Source of the DNA: Alloacidobacterium dinghuense | GTDB taxonomy: Bacteria; Acidobacteriota; Terriglobia; Terriglobales; Acidobacteriaceae | Assembly (NCBI RefSeq): GCF_014274465.1 | Contig: NZ_CP060394.1 | Location: forward strand, 3,844,001 to 3,908,000 | DNA length: 64,000 nt | Direction of reading: 5' to 3' | Part shown: positions 50,221 to 59,084 of the stretch, piece by piece | Layout: every line of letters starts with the position of its first letter | Numbering within the stretch: position 1 is the first letter of the stretch | Program-made: the position numbers and the translations under genes | Notes under the pieces: model-generated | The model's input: the letters and a program-made list of their open reading frames with translations, nothing else | Told to the model about the DNA's origin: nothing | Database searches by the model: none

Positions 50221-50539
50221 GACGGCACTGAATCCTCACTAGGCCAGCCGATTCCTCTGGCCCTTAGTGAATGCAAATATCTCGAGTGCAAATCGCGAAT
50301 TCGCTCATCGACTCTCAGAAAATTCGGCGTTCTGGACGTATTACCGGCAATACGGCAATTACCACTTGATCAATAGCTTACGGACGGAAACGCAAGATTG
50401 CACCCCTTAAGCCGGCTTCTGTTTACCAAAGGACTTTGTTTCACGTGGACGAATTACCGGCTAATCGTACAAACGGATGGAAGAGGCATGCTTCGACCAT
50501 CCATTAGCATAGAGTTCTTATGTTGTTGATGATTGCCTG
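50221..50539. other. intergenic, nothing recognised
   Basis: Sequence between the Kelch fragment and the tRNA-Leu fragment. An integrase end pointing at the tRNA, as seen at the tRNA-Val sites, was looked for here and not found. Confidence 0.35.
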
Positions 50540-50597
50540 TGGTGCCCGGCGGGGACTCGAACCCCCACAATCTTACGGTTTGCGAATTTTAAGTCCG
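50540..50597 (-). tRNA. tRNA-Leu(TAA) 3' fragment, not functional
   Basis: On the minus strand: CTTAAAA anticodon loop (anticodon TAA), TTCGC stem half, a long variable region (AAACCGTAAGATTGTG), T arm GGGGG-TTCGAGT-CCCC, acceptor half GCCGGGC, A, CCA. The long variable arm fits tRNA-Leu. The T stem is one base short and the 5' half does not fold into D arm and acceptor, so this is a partial copy beginning in the anticodon arm, like the tRNA-Val fragments, and may be an old attachment site. Confidence 0.7.
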
Positions 50598-51401
50598 TTT
50601 TTCGCAGTGAAGCACTTCCCTGCACCAGCTCGCACAAGCACGAATAACATCCACCTACTCAATTACATGGACGCATTATTCACAGCGACCATATCGCACC
50701 GAAGCGCACGAAAGGAAAGTACGAAGTGGCACCAAAAGCGGCACCATCCGATAGGGGGTATTTACCGCTCACCCATAATGGCAGCAGGCAGAAGTTCGAG
50801 AATGGCCTACGCTCGGCAGAAAAGCGGAGGGTGTTTACATTTGACGTTGATGCCTTTTAGGCATCACCACATCATCGATCCTGTGCGATAAGTCCTTTAG
50901 TTCAACTTATTACTGACAAGATACTGACGGTTTATCGAACCCGAGGAAAAAGATTTGATGCCTTTTAGGCATCACCAGGTGACAGAGACCCACTGCATCC
51001 TCGAAACAATTAAGGGCTGACAAGAAGCTGCTGCAGAAGAAACTTCATGAGTCTTACTTGCAAACGCTCGCGGAGACGAAGATTGCAAGTAAGCTTGGCT
51101 GGCGCTCTTCGCGTGGCGAGCTTCGTTATTCCCGTGCGGAATAACGCTCTCCCTAGAAGTCATTGGACGGCCTTCCTTATTCCTCTTAGCTTTGCGCCAT
51201 AGCTGACGAAAGCACACGTCAGTGGAGTGCATAGTGATCCAATTTTGCCGTCTCCACCGATTGGATACGATGGATGCAGATGAGAGCAGTTCAGAGTAAG
51301 TCCAACCGCACGCGTTCTAACAGAAGACCGTTGAGGTTCTTCCTCCCCTTACTTGTTCGGTGTCGTCAGATGACGGCACACAAATTAGCTCTGCTCAAGC
51401 T
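50598..51401. other. intergenic scar next to tRNA-Leu fragment
   Basis: No intact gene. On the plus strand about 50704-50859 a frame reads RTKGKYEVAPKAAPSDRGYL, PLTHNGSRQKFENGLRSAEK then FTFDVDAF and stop, with natural composition but no start; unrecognised. A twice-repeated hairpin follows and is listed separately. A minus-strand frame near 50972-51232 is unconvincing. Confidence 0.35.
50847..50975 (+). repeat. hairpin sequence repeated twice
   Basis: TTGATGCCTTTTAGGCATCA (ending CCA in both copies) occurs at 50847-50868 and 50955-50976. Each copy contains the inverted repeat GATGCC-TTTTA-GGCATC, so each can form a six-base stem. The copies are 108 bases apart in the same orientation. The first also encodes the end (DAF, stop) of a small open frame. 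Confidence 0.65.
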
Positions 51402-52997
51402 CTAAAAGTGCCAGATCAGGTCGCCGGCGAACGTAAGCTGGGTTGTTTTTGTAGGCGCGCCATTGAAGGGAGCGTCGAACGCGGGCTTATCATAGGAGTG
51501 TTCAAGCCTCAGCTCGGGCCTGAAGGTTACCGTACTCCCAATCCAATAGTTCAATCCCAGGAGATGCTCACTGTATTTCGTGGCCGTACCAGTGCGCTGA
51601 CCTTTAAGGTCGTCGAAGAACTCATTGCGAATCGTGAGCGACGTATGGTGGTTGTTCCACTCATGCTCGATATAGTTCACGATGGCCCAGTCGGGCGCAT
51701 AGCAATGCGTGGCCAGGGGATTGCATTGCGCTCCGTTGGCTCCGTTGATCAGCGCGGGTGAAATGATCCCGCCGGAGTTCGCTCCGATATTTGCATTCGG
51801 TCCGTAACTGATACAGGGAGCAAGCCCGAAACATAAATTCGGTACGTCGCGCTCGTACTGGTACCAGTATTCCGTCGATGAGTGCCAGGTCGCGTTGAAT
51901 TTGTGATACCAGGTCAGGTAGTAGGCGGCCAGGTTGTTGTAAGAGTACTTGGCCGAGTTCATGGAGTTTGCGCAGAAATAGAGGTTGTCGCCACCATTGC
52001 TCCAGCTATAGGCAGCGCATGCATCGCCAGTGAGCTTTGCATAGTGGCTCCAAGGGGCGGCTTCGCATCCGGCTGAGACGCCAGCCTGAATAGTCCAATG
52101 CTCACTTAACTTCGTGGTGGCGTTGATGCCGTGCTGCGTATAGCAGTCATAGGTATAGAGCAAAGAGTGGCTGTAGGTATAGTTATTCGGCGCAAGCTGC
52201 GCTTCAATGTCGGGCAGCGAGATGTAGCGTCCGACGCGCACATCGGTGCCTTTCCCGATGTGGGGTAAATAGAAATCGAGGTAGTACATCACGGGGTCGT
52301 AGCCGTAGGTATTGTTGTCCTTAAGCAATTGCTGGCTGAAGACGCCAGAGGCCGTCGTATAGCGATAGTCCAGACCGTAAATGCTGGCGAAGCGGAATCC
52401 CCAATCGAAGTGATCTTTCTGCACCGTATCGGGCAGTCGCTCAAAGTACAGGGCCGCCTGATCGAGCTGGACGGAGTTGGGAATCACGTCGTAGGCCGTA
52501 GGTGCGTTGGCGAACTTGCCCTTGTTCGATGTGCTGGCGTTGTAGCCGATATCGAACCATCCATAGATTTTGAAACGGCTTTCGTTGCTGTTTACCGCCT
52601 GCATCAGCATATAGGTCTGGTAGTCGGGTGCGCCGATCGTCACCGTTCCACCCATAGGCCAGTCGGCGGACGGAAACGGTGGCGAGTTCAAAGGCGCGGG
52701 AGTCCCTCTGCGCGGAGGATCGGGAGCTGCGGGAAGACTGCTCGAAGGCGCCCAATCGTTGAGATAAGCGTGGCCCAGGCGAGTAAAAAACCCCTGTGGT
52801 TGCTGCCTGGGCGAAGACGGCTGGACCGATGATTCGTTCGGTTGTGGATCGTCGTCAGCTACAGGTGCAACGGTCGGTGAGCCGGAACCTTTATCGCTTT
52901 GTGCAAATGCACGACGCGTAGAGAATCCGCCGATAACCAGAGCCAACAGAAACGATATGAAGACAGTATTCCGCTGAAAACTTGAAGCCGAGCGCAT
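51402..52997 (-). CDS. outer membrane beta-barrel porin-like protein
   Basis: A 531-residue outer membrane protein. TAGGAGCACC precedes the ATG; the signal peptide ends TRRAFAQ. Residues 35-120 are Pro/Ser-rich (a periplasmic linker), then amphipathic strands follow: SRFKIYGWFDIGYNASTSNK, FRFASIYGLDYRYTTASGVF, YDPVMYYLDFYLPHIGKGTD, DVRVGRYISLPDIEAQLAPN. The last strand ends in Phe (LTFAGDLIWHF), the outer membrane assembly signal. KGTDVRVGRYISLPDIEAQL matches the BBP2-type porins of Acidobacteria and Bacteroidetes-like groups. It probably forms a diffusion channel; the solute is unknown. Confidence 0.8.
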   Translation of the reverse strand: MRSASSFQRNTVFISFLLALVIGGFSTRRAFAQSDKGSGSPTVAPVADDDPQPNESSVQPSSPRQQPQGFFTRLGHAYLNDWAPSSSLPAAPDPPRRGTPAPLNSPPFPSADWPMGGTVTIGAPDYQTYMLMQAVNSNESRFKIYGWFDIGYNASTSNKGKFANAPTAYDVIPNSVQLDQAALYFERLPDTVQKDHFDWGFRFASIYGLDYRYTTASGVFSQQLLKDNNTYGYDPVMYYLDFYLPHIGKGTDVRVGRYISLPDIEAQLAPNNYTYSHSLLYTYDCYTQHGINATTKLSEHWTIQAGVSAGCEAAPWSHYAKLTGDACAAYSWSNGGDNLYFCANSMNSAKYSYNNLAAYYLTWYHKFNATWHSSTEYWYQYERDVPNLCFGLAPCISYGPNANIGANSGGIISPALINGANGAQCNPLATHCYAPDWAIVNYIEHEWNNHHTSLTIRNEFFDDLKGQRTGTATKYSEHLLGLNYWIGSTVTFRPELRLEHSYDKPAFDAPFNGAPTKTTQLTFAGDLIWHF

Positions 52998-53552
52998 GGT
53001 GCTCCTAATTTGCTTACCCTGCGGTGTATGGCTCGATGGTAGGAAGAAACACGTAAACCTTAGCTAAGTGAGCTATAAGGAGTCCGTAATCCGGAATAAA
53101 AACTCTTGATGCTGCCTATAAACAAAACGGCCGGGGATTTTGACCCGGACCCGCTGGGCTCTATTTTTCTCGCCCAAAAACTTCACCATGAGGGCAAAAG
53201 TAAAACTTCTGCTCGTCGCCGCCAGAGCGAGCAGATGTCTCAAGGGAGGGGGCACGCCGAAAGGAATTCCAACCCAAAGGTCGGAAGTTATTCTCGCCTT
53301 TTCATATTTGAGCGTCAGCTATTAGAGGAAGGCTTCCCACAGACATCACCGTCGTTGTCCGTGACCAAAATCGTCCCTATGCTTGTGGGCGTAATGTGTC
53401 CGACAACGTTGAAATGATGGTCCAATACTTGGTATTCCAGCGGGGTTGGCATAGTGAGTTGGTGATGTAAAAATCGTGGCCGAGCGGCCTCTGGCCTTAA
53501 ACTCGATTGCACAGTTGCGACGTCTCTTCGTCCCAATGCAGAAAGAGAAACG
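52998..53552. other. intergenic with weak small frames
   Basis: GGAATAAAAA at 53092-53101 matches the first box of the ECF-type sites but the CAGTT box is absent at the right distance. A minus-strand frame at 53315-53452 reads MPTPLEYQVLDHHFNVVGHI and IGTILVTDNDGDVCGKPSSN (45 residues) and looks protein-like without a recognised family. No intact gene. Confidence 0.35.
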
Positions 53553-54107
53553 ATGAGCTCCGAATTCGAAAAAATGCTTGCTGGAAAACTGTACAACGCA
53601 TTCGATGCCGAGTTGGTTCAGCGACGGGAACGTGTACGGGACCTCTGCCAACTCCTCAACGCTTCGCGTGAAACGGAGCGGGACTTGAGAAGGCAATTAT
53701 GCTTGGAGATTTTTAAAAAGGGAGGAGACACCGTCGCACTTCAGCCGCCATTCTTTTGTGATTACGGCTCAAACATCGAACTTGGTGAGCATGTATTTTT
53801 CAATTTCAATTGCATTGTTCTTGACGTTTGTGAAATCACAATCGGAGATTATTGCCAATTCGGTTCTGGAGTGCAGATTCTTACCCCGCTTCATCCACTA
53901 AATGCAAAGTTACGGCGAAATGAAGAGTTTGGCGCGCCTGTCACGATCAGATCCGATGTTTGGATCGGCTCCGGGGCAATAATTCTTCCCGGTGTCACAA
54001 TCGGGTCTCGTACGGTAGTTGGCGCTGGGAGCGTAGTCGCTCGAAGCCTACCGGACAACGTCCTTGCAGTTGGCAATCCGTGCCAAGTTGTTCGTGAAAT
54101 CGAGTAA
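53553..54107 (+). CDS. maltose/galactoside O-acetyltransferase-like hexapeptide protein
   Basis: A 184-residue left-handed beta-helix acetyltransferase of the Maa/LacA/NodL type. An N-terminal helical domain (EKMLAGKLYNAFDAELVQRR) is followed by hexapeptide repeats: IELGEHVFFNFNCIVLDVCE, GSGVQILTPLHPLNAKLRRN (His in the catalytic TPxHP motif), VTIRSDVWIGSGAIILPGVT and VVGAGSVVARSLPDNVLAVG. It would transfer acetyl from acetyl-CoA to a sugar in the cytoplasm. AAAGAGAAACG precedes the ATG. It converges on a second gene of the same family. Confidence 0.9.
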   Translation: MSSEFEKMLAGKLYNAFDAELVQRRERVRDLCQLLNASRETERDLRRQLCLEIFKKGGDTVALQPPFFCDYGSNIELGEHVFFNFNCIVLDVCEITIGDYCQFGSGVQILTPLHPLNAKLRRNEEFGAPVTIRSDVWIGSGAIILPGVTIGSRTVVGAGSVVARSLPDNVLAVGNPCQVVREIE

Positions 54108-54255
54108 TGAAACTTGAGCCGAAACGATTGATTGATGGAAGCGGACTGTTCTTCTGTTAGTTCCCAACGTCCGGTCACGCTGAGCAGGGTTGTCTACGAG
54201 CTATTCGGCAGTGGGTCAGTTCGAAGCTCCAGTTGCCACTCCTGCGAACGATCCC

Positions 54256-54813
54256 TCACTCGCCAATCGAACGAATAACTCTCGCCGGATTTCCTCCGAC
54301 AAGAGTATTCGGGGGGATGTCCTTGGTGACTACCGAACACGCAGCGACGACCGAGTTTTCGCCTACTGTTACGCCACCGATGATCGTCGCACCGGCTGCG
54401 ATCCAGACGTTTCTTTCAATCACGATGGGCTTTCCGACTACGAAGGCGCACCGCTGAGAAGGTTCCATGGGATGGCCAGACGTGATGATGCTCACGTTCG
54501 GCCCGATCATCACATCGTCGGCAATATCGAGCCCGCCAAGGTCATAAAAAGTACAGTTCTGATTGACGAAAACATTGCGTCCGACACTGATATCGACCCC
54601 GCCGGTTGTGTAGAACGGTGGGATTAGTAAAAAACTGTCGTCCACCTTCTTGCCGATGAGATCGCTAAACAAGGCTCGGACTTCGTCCGCATCGTTGAAG
54701 GTCAAACGGTTGAGATTAGCGGTGATCGCCATAGCTCGTTTGACGCTTGCCAACATGGCCGCTGATTCCGGCGTTCTCCTAGGAATTATCTTGGTGCGAT
54801 CATCATTCGACAT
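54256..54813 (-). CDS. hexapeptide O-acetyltransferase-like protein
   Basis: A 185-residue second member of the Maa/LacA fold. The helical start (MLASVKRAMAITANLNRLTF, NDADEVRALFSDLIGKKVDD) differs from its neighbour, while the beta helix shows DISVGRNVFVNQNCTFYDLG, IGPNVSIITSGHPMEPSQRC (His), IVIERNVWIAAGATIIGGVT and VAACSVVTKDIPPNTLVGGN. The pair faces each other end to end with 148 bases between stops. They are paralogues, not recent duplicates. Confidence 0.9.
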   Translation of the reverse strand: MSNDDRTKIIPRRTPESAAMLASVKRAMAITANLNRLTFNDADEVRALFSDLIGKKVDDSFLLIPPFYTTGGVDISVGRNVFVNQNCTFYDLGGLDIADDVMIGPNVSIITSGHPMEPSQRCAFVVGKPIVIERNVWIAAGATIIGGVTVGENSVVAACSVVTKDIPPNTLVGGNPARVIRSIGE

Positions 54814-55191
54814 TCGTTATTTTCCTCGGTTTGTGGTTGAGCGTACATTTCGACGCACGAAGGGCGCGCCGAGATTCGCCGGGTAGCCCAAAAGCGAAAG
54901 GAACAGAATCCAGCCATCCACTGCCCTCGCATGATCACGTACATCATGCCGTCGAGCGATACGCCAAAAGACGAACTGCGCCAAACCTATAAGCAGCGAT
55001 TTACAGAAAGTCCCCGCATTTTGGTGCGTTCCAACGTCCGCCTCGGCCTCGAATGTCTAGATCCGCTCGAACTGCGCAAAGCGCTACAAATACGAATTCA
55101 TTTTGGCGCATGAATGATATGCTCGCGTTTGCCAGAGGAATGTGGCCCCAATCTCGCCTTCGATGAGATGGCTAGCCGATGGCGCTCACTC
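54814..55191. other. intergenic, nothing recognised
   Basis: A plus-strand frame at 54931-55113 (MITYIMPSSDTPKDELRQTY) has some protein character but no ribosome site. No other feature was seen. Confidence 0.35.
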
Positions 55192-55623
55192 TCACTTCTT
55201 TCGGCTTGCCTTCTTGATAAGAGTAGCTGCCTTTTTTGCATCACCCTCGTTTGCGAAACCGATGACCGCTGAGTATTTTCTGCCAATGGCTTGGGCAACA
55301 AAAAAGTTGAGGTCCACTTCGGTCTCGGCGATCGCTTGCGCGATCTTGTGCGCGATACCTGGCTTATTGTCGCCTTCGACAAAAAGCGTCGGAATCTCTG
55401 AGGTGACAAATCCTGTTTCTGTAGCAGCGGAAGTTACTTTTTTCCCCGCGACCGGATAGATTTCAATAGCCGCCTTGGCTTCATTGCCCGGAAGCCGATA
55501 CCCCATCACAACGCTGAGGTTTGCACCGGCCTTTGCAAGGGGCTCAAGTGTCAGGGCAAGAAGCCCCGTCTTGTTCTCGTCCTCTTTTCGCCAAAGCGAT
55601 ATCTTTTTCACTGTGACCGGCAT
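55192..55623 (-). CDS. tandem ACT-domain protein
   Basis: A 143-residue protein from ATG 55623 (GGAGGAACACA in front). Two ACT domains of about 65 residues: VTVKKISLWRKEDENKTGLL with ALTLEPLAKAGANLSVVMGY, and SEIPTLFVEGDNKPGIAHKI with AQAIAETEVDLNFFVAQAIG. The G-x-x-x-x-I/L turn (DNKPGIAHKIAQ) forms the usual amino-acid-binding edge. A small stand-alone ACT protein of this sort may sense an amino acid; partner unknown. It is divergent from the pilT gene, sharing the 160-base gap. Confidence 0.85.
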   Translation of the reverse strand: MPVTVKKISLWRKEDENKTGLLALTLEPLAKAGANLSVVMGYRLPGNEAKAAIEIYPVAGKKVTSAATETGFVTSEIPTLFVEGDNKPGIAHKIAQAIAETEVDLNFFVAQAIGRKYSAVIGFANEGDAKKAATLIKKASRKK

Positions 55624-55784
55624 TGTGTTCCTCCAACTAAAGATTGCCGAGAGTATCTCACCTCGCTCACCATCAGTCCATTGTTCAGCCTCTGCCCAAG
55701 ACTGGTTACAGGTTGGACTCCTTGTGCCCCTGCACACTTTCAATTGATTCCTGCACGTATAATCGCTGCGAGACACTTAATTTC

Positions 55785-56921
55785 ATGGGTGAGTACAACA
55801 CCGAGCTGACCAAGATCGTTGATCAACTAAATCGGTCCGCAACTCAGGTCAGATCCGTCGAAAAGAGATCGCTTGATCAGATTTTAGGCGTGGCCCTCCA
55901 AAGAAACGCATCCGACGTTATCCTCGTCTCCGGCTCCCCAGTGACGATGCGTATGAGCGGAAAGCTTCAGCCCGATGGAAACGCACCCCTTAACGCCGAA
56001 GAACTTAATGGCCTTCTCCTTCCCCTTCTGAATGCGTCCAAATCGAAAGAGCTACAGGAGAACAAGTCTGTGGATTTTTGCTTCGTCCGCGCCTCCATCG
56101 GGCGATTCCGCACCAACATTCACCATCAGCGTTCCACGCTCGCAGCCGCGATTCGTATCCTGCCGGAGCAGGTTCCCTCGCTCGAATCACTTCACCTCCC
56201 GCCCGCGCTCGCCATGTTAACCGAGCGCAAGCAAGGATTAGTCCTTCTGACCGGCCCTACCGGCTGTGGGAAGACTTCTACCCTGGCCGCTCTCGTCGAC
56301 CGCATCAACGCTCGTCGCCACGATCACATCATTACTATTGAAGATCCGATCGAGTACCAGCACGCCAATCACAATTCCCTTGTAGAGCAGATCGAACTGG
56401 GCCAAGATACGCCTGACTTCGCCCAGGCAGTCCGCTCCGTCTTACGTCAGGATCCCGATGTCATTCTGATCGGCGAGATGCGCGACAGCGATACGATGGC
56501 CGCTGCGCTCACCGCCGCCGAGACCGGCCACCTCGTTCTATCTTCTCTGCACACCAACGATGCTGCGCAAACCGTGTCCCGGATTCTTGACACGTTTCCC
56601 TCGGGATACCAGTCCCAGATTCGGCAGCAGCTCTCGCTTGCGCTCCTGGCCATCATCTCTCAGCAACTCATTTCGGCAATGGACGGAGCCGCTCGCTACC
56701 CCGCTGTCGAAATCCTCGTCGCTACGGGAGCCACGCGCAACCTGATCCGGCGCGGCGACGACCACCAACTCCGGGCCAGCATTGAAACAGGACGCCCGGA
56801 CGGCATGCTTACCATGGAGCAGTCCCTCGTTGAACTCATCCGTGCCGGCCGTATCTCCAGAGAAACCGCCTTCGCCCACTGTTATAACCCCGATGATCTC
56901 CGGCGTTACTTGGTCAGCTAA
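55785..56921 (+). CDS. pilT: type IV pilus retraction ATPase PilT
   Basis: A 378-residue PilT. ATG 55785 was chosen because it starts the family N-terminus; no strong ribosome site. Domains: N-terminal PAS-like domain (DQILGVALQRNASDVILVSG, VTMRMSGKLQPD), then RecA core with Walker A GPTGCGKT (157-164), Asp box ITIEDPIEYQHANHNSLVEQ, Walker B DPDVILIGEMRDSDT (GEMRD at 230-234), His box LSSLHTNDAAQTVSRI and the PilT-specific AIRNLI-like motif, here ATRNLIRRGDDHQL. It hydrolyses ATP at the base of type IV pili to pull them back (twitching). TATAAT at 55759-55764 may be the -10 box. No other pilus gene is in view. Confidence 0.9.
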   Translation: MGEYNTELTKIVDQLNRSATQVRSVEKRSLDQILGVALQRNASDVILVSGSPVTMRMSGKLQPDGNAPLNAEELNGLLLPLLNASKSKELQENKSVDFCFVRASIGRFRTNIHHQRSTLAAAIRILPEQVPSLESLHLPPALAMLTERKQGLVLLTGPTGCGKTSTLAALVDRINARRHDHIITIEDPIEYQHANHNSLVEQIELGQDTPDFAQAVRSVLRQDPDVILIGEMRDSDTMAAALTAAETGHLVLSSLHTNDAAQTVSRILDTFPSGYQSQIRQQLSLALLAIISQQLISAMDGAARYPAVEILVATGATRNLIRRGDDHQLRASIETGRPDGMLTMEQSLVELIRAGRISRETAFAHCYNPDDLRRYLVS

Positions 56922-57175
56922 CGTCTGGTCATGGCTGACTTCGACTGGATCTGAATACTCAATAAGCGCTAAGGCCCTGATATCGTCAACGCAGATGTGG
57001 GAGTGCCATGAACTCGCCGTGATCCGTGCCAGAGAACTGGAGAAGGGAATTCTAACCGGGCCACGCTGCGGTTGCCAGGAAGATGGTCTACATGCTCGCG
57101 GTGGAGCGCAGGCACCAGGACTTTGTGCCTGCCGAGAAGTTCAGCCGAACGGCGACCGAACGGCTGATACGAACG
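56922..57175. other. intergenic, weak frame
   Basis: A plus-strand frame (57083-57268, SRTATERLIRTLNLGDETMQ) overlaps the next minus-strand gene; it has protein-like character but no start context and loses to the minus-strand gene. Confidence 0.3.
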
Positions 57176-57388
57176 CTAAATCTTGGCGACGAGACGATGC
57201 AGTCCGTCTTTGGTTTCGACGCGGACAGCTCGGTGCAATTCGTGCGGTTTAAGACCTTGAAGCTCTGATGGAATAGTCAATATCGCAGTGTGCTGCCCAT
57301 CTTGCGGCACGAACTGACCACCGGGATTTTCTGCGTGACATATCGCCACTACCTTTCCCGCTTTATCGTACAAAACGTTTAATTTCAT
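57176..57388 (-). CDS. small beta-rich protein, unknown
   Basis: A 70-residue protein: MKLNVLYDKAGKVVAICHAE, NPGGQFVPQDGQHTAILTIP, SELQGLKPHELHRAVRVETK. Cytoplasmic composition with four or five beta strands. It lies 28 bases downstream of the next gene on the same strand. The family is unknown to me; the DGQHTAILTIPSELQ pattern suggests small proteins of Acidobacteria. Confidence 0.5.
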   Translation of the reverse strand: MKLNVLYDKAGKVVAICHAENPGGQFVPQDGQHTAILTIPSELQGLKPHELHRAVRVETKDGLHRLVAKI

Positions 57389-57416
57389 GATGGGAGTCCT
57401 CAAGTGTTTTTTGACA

Positions 57417-57809
57417 TTAAACCGGCTCAACGGCATACTTCGCTGGACGCACGGAAAGCCAGTTGAAATACACAACCGCAAGCTGGCCACTCCCGCCTGT
57501 TAGTTCACTTGTATTGACCACGGTTAAGGCGGGATATGCGTTCCCGTCTTCGCCAACGATGACAGCATCGCCATATCGTCCGGTGCTTGCAGTGTCTGCG
57601 ATTGAAACGGATGTTCCCGGTAGATTTGTGTCGGCAGTTGGACTAGCCATTGACACTGCCATCCGGAACCATAGGTTCTGCGCAAATACATTGCCGACAT
57701 GAGAGGCTGGCGGTAATCCCACCAGAGACCAAGTGACGAGATAATCCGGTTCGAGTGTAAAAGGGCCAGTAGACCCACATTGCATGTCGCCGCCAAAACC
57801 AGTCACCAT
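57417..57809 (-). CDS. small protein, unknown
   Basis: A 130-residue protein without signal peptide: MVTGFGGDMQCGSTGPFTLE, YLVTWSLVGLPPASHVGNVF, RYGDAVIVGEDGNAYPALTV, GSGQLAVVYFNWLSVRPAKY. Beta-rich with many Ser/Thr/Gly. Same strand and close to the 70-residue gene, so the two may be co-transcribed. Function not recognised. Confidence 0.5.
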   Translation of the reverse strand: MVTGFGGDMQCGSTGPFTLEPDYLVTWSLVGLPPASHVGNVFAQNLWFRMAVSMASPTADTNLPGTSVSIADTASTGRYGDAVIVGEDGNAYPALTVVNTSELTGGSGQLAVVYFNWLSVRPAKYAVEPV

Positions 57810-57951
57810 AGAATCATCCTTTGCCTACAAAATTTTGCGGTTGAGTTTAGTCCTCCTAGACTGCCCGTACAAGACGAAGTGATAGACACCTGAGCGACTA
57901 AGGCTTGGCATCAGCGACTCGTTCCTGCCGTGTGTCCCGCAATTAGGAACT

Positions 57952-58149
57952 CTACGGGAAAATTTTGGCCTGAACCACCTGAACCAGATCCTGCACAGTC
58001 CGAATCTTCTCCGCTTCGTCTTCGGTGATCTTATTGATCGGAATGTCGAGGTCCTCTTCAGCGACCATGATCAATTCCATTCCATCTAGACCGGACGGGC
58101 CAGCATGAGATTGTCCCACCATTACGCTTTGGCTAGATGAGTGATCCAA
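57952..58149 (-). CDS. acyl carrier-like protein lacking the phosphopantetheine serine
   Basis: A 65-residue protein. From residue 16 it follows the acyl carrier helix pattern: GPSGLDGMELIMVAEEDLDI, PINKITEDEAEKIRTVQDLV, QVVQAKIF. Carrier proteins attach phosphopantetheine to Ser in the motif DSL (GxDSLDTVEL); here the same place reads SGL (Ser19, Gly20, Leu21), so the modified Ser is Gly. The N-terminal helix is also missing or replaced (first 15 residues are Ser/His-rich). It either has another role, such as binding a partner without a prosthetic group, or is decaying. Confidence 0.6.
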   Translation of the reverse strand: MDHSSSQSVMVGQSHAGPSGLDGMELIMVAEEDLDIPINKITEDEAEKIRTVQDLVQVVQAKIFP

Positions 58150-59084
58150 AAGTGAAAATAGCGAGTCCGTCGTATCATTCGCTCCGTCCCGAGTCTTTAC
58201 CTCTATGGTAGGCGATGCACTTTGCAGTCGAAACGATGAGAAGTTGGAATCGGTACGCTGATTGTTGTTGCGAAGTTCATCCTTTTAGATGCAAAGGTAA
58301 TCTTCGATCTCTGCGGAATTGCGCACTGAGGGGTCGGTCGAATGCATAGCGTTGTCTAGGGCCGAGCCGTAAGCGTTCATGAGTGCCGAAAAGGATCGCT
58401 CAGTAGCCAGATATCCCTTTCCGGGCTCGGTTTTTTCTTTGGGCGCACCAAGTGACTCCTGGGTTCCCAAATACCAAGCTTGTTCCTCTCGGGCGTCGTT
58501 GTTTGTCCGCAACGACAACACTTATGTGCCTGCCTCGGTGCACCAGTTTCGTTCAGCAACGTTTGAACTCTTTCGTCGTAGAAGCCACCGCAAAACCGAA
58601 TGCCTTCCATAGCTCAACAAGTTTAAGGGATTTTCCGAGCTTTTGGCATGACCTATACCGGCACGCCCGTTAGCATAGGCGCATTGGAATTACGAACGAG
58701 GCAGCAGAAATCGCTCCTTGCAGTGCCGCTATGGTCCCGTGTTTGACGAAGGATCGTTGACCATGGCCTTGCGCTCTACAATCGCGCGCGCACGGTCGGA
58801 CGGTTCAAGCTGGACGATCAGTTGGCGTCTGCGAAAACCTGTGAGAAGACGGACTATGCGCAATCGAGGCAATGTAAATAACCTCTCCGTTATCGCTCTG
58901 GAACTGCGATGGCCACGGCAACAGGGTACATTGCTCCCTTTTACTTGCGGTGCATGGTTCAATCAGTGTGCTTCGGGTTCTGCCGGCACTTCCATAGTGC
59001 TAGGAGAACGATGCGTTTATGCTTATGCTTGTGTTGTAGTTAGTACTCTGGGTAAGTGCCGCAATGCAGCGCCGGAGCAGAGCA
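58150..59084. other. gene-poor stretch with weak minus-strand frames
   Basis: 58285-58521 on the minus strand (TERSFSALMNAYGSALDNAM and NSAEIEDYLCI) looks protein-like but starts without a ribosome site and is unrecognised. 58729-58962 minus (LLTGFRRRQLIVQLEPSDRA) is similar. Nothing intact is supported. Confidence 0.3.

Noticed and set aside
53092-53116. GGAATAAAAA before the acetyltransferase region as an eighth ECF-type site
   Set aside because: The second box is not CAGTT at the required distance (TGCTGCC is found), so only half the element is present.
57083-57268. A 61-codon plus-strand gene
   Set aside because: It overlaps the more convincing minus-strand 70-residue gene and has no start context.
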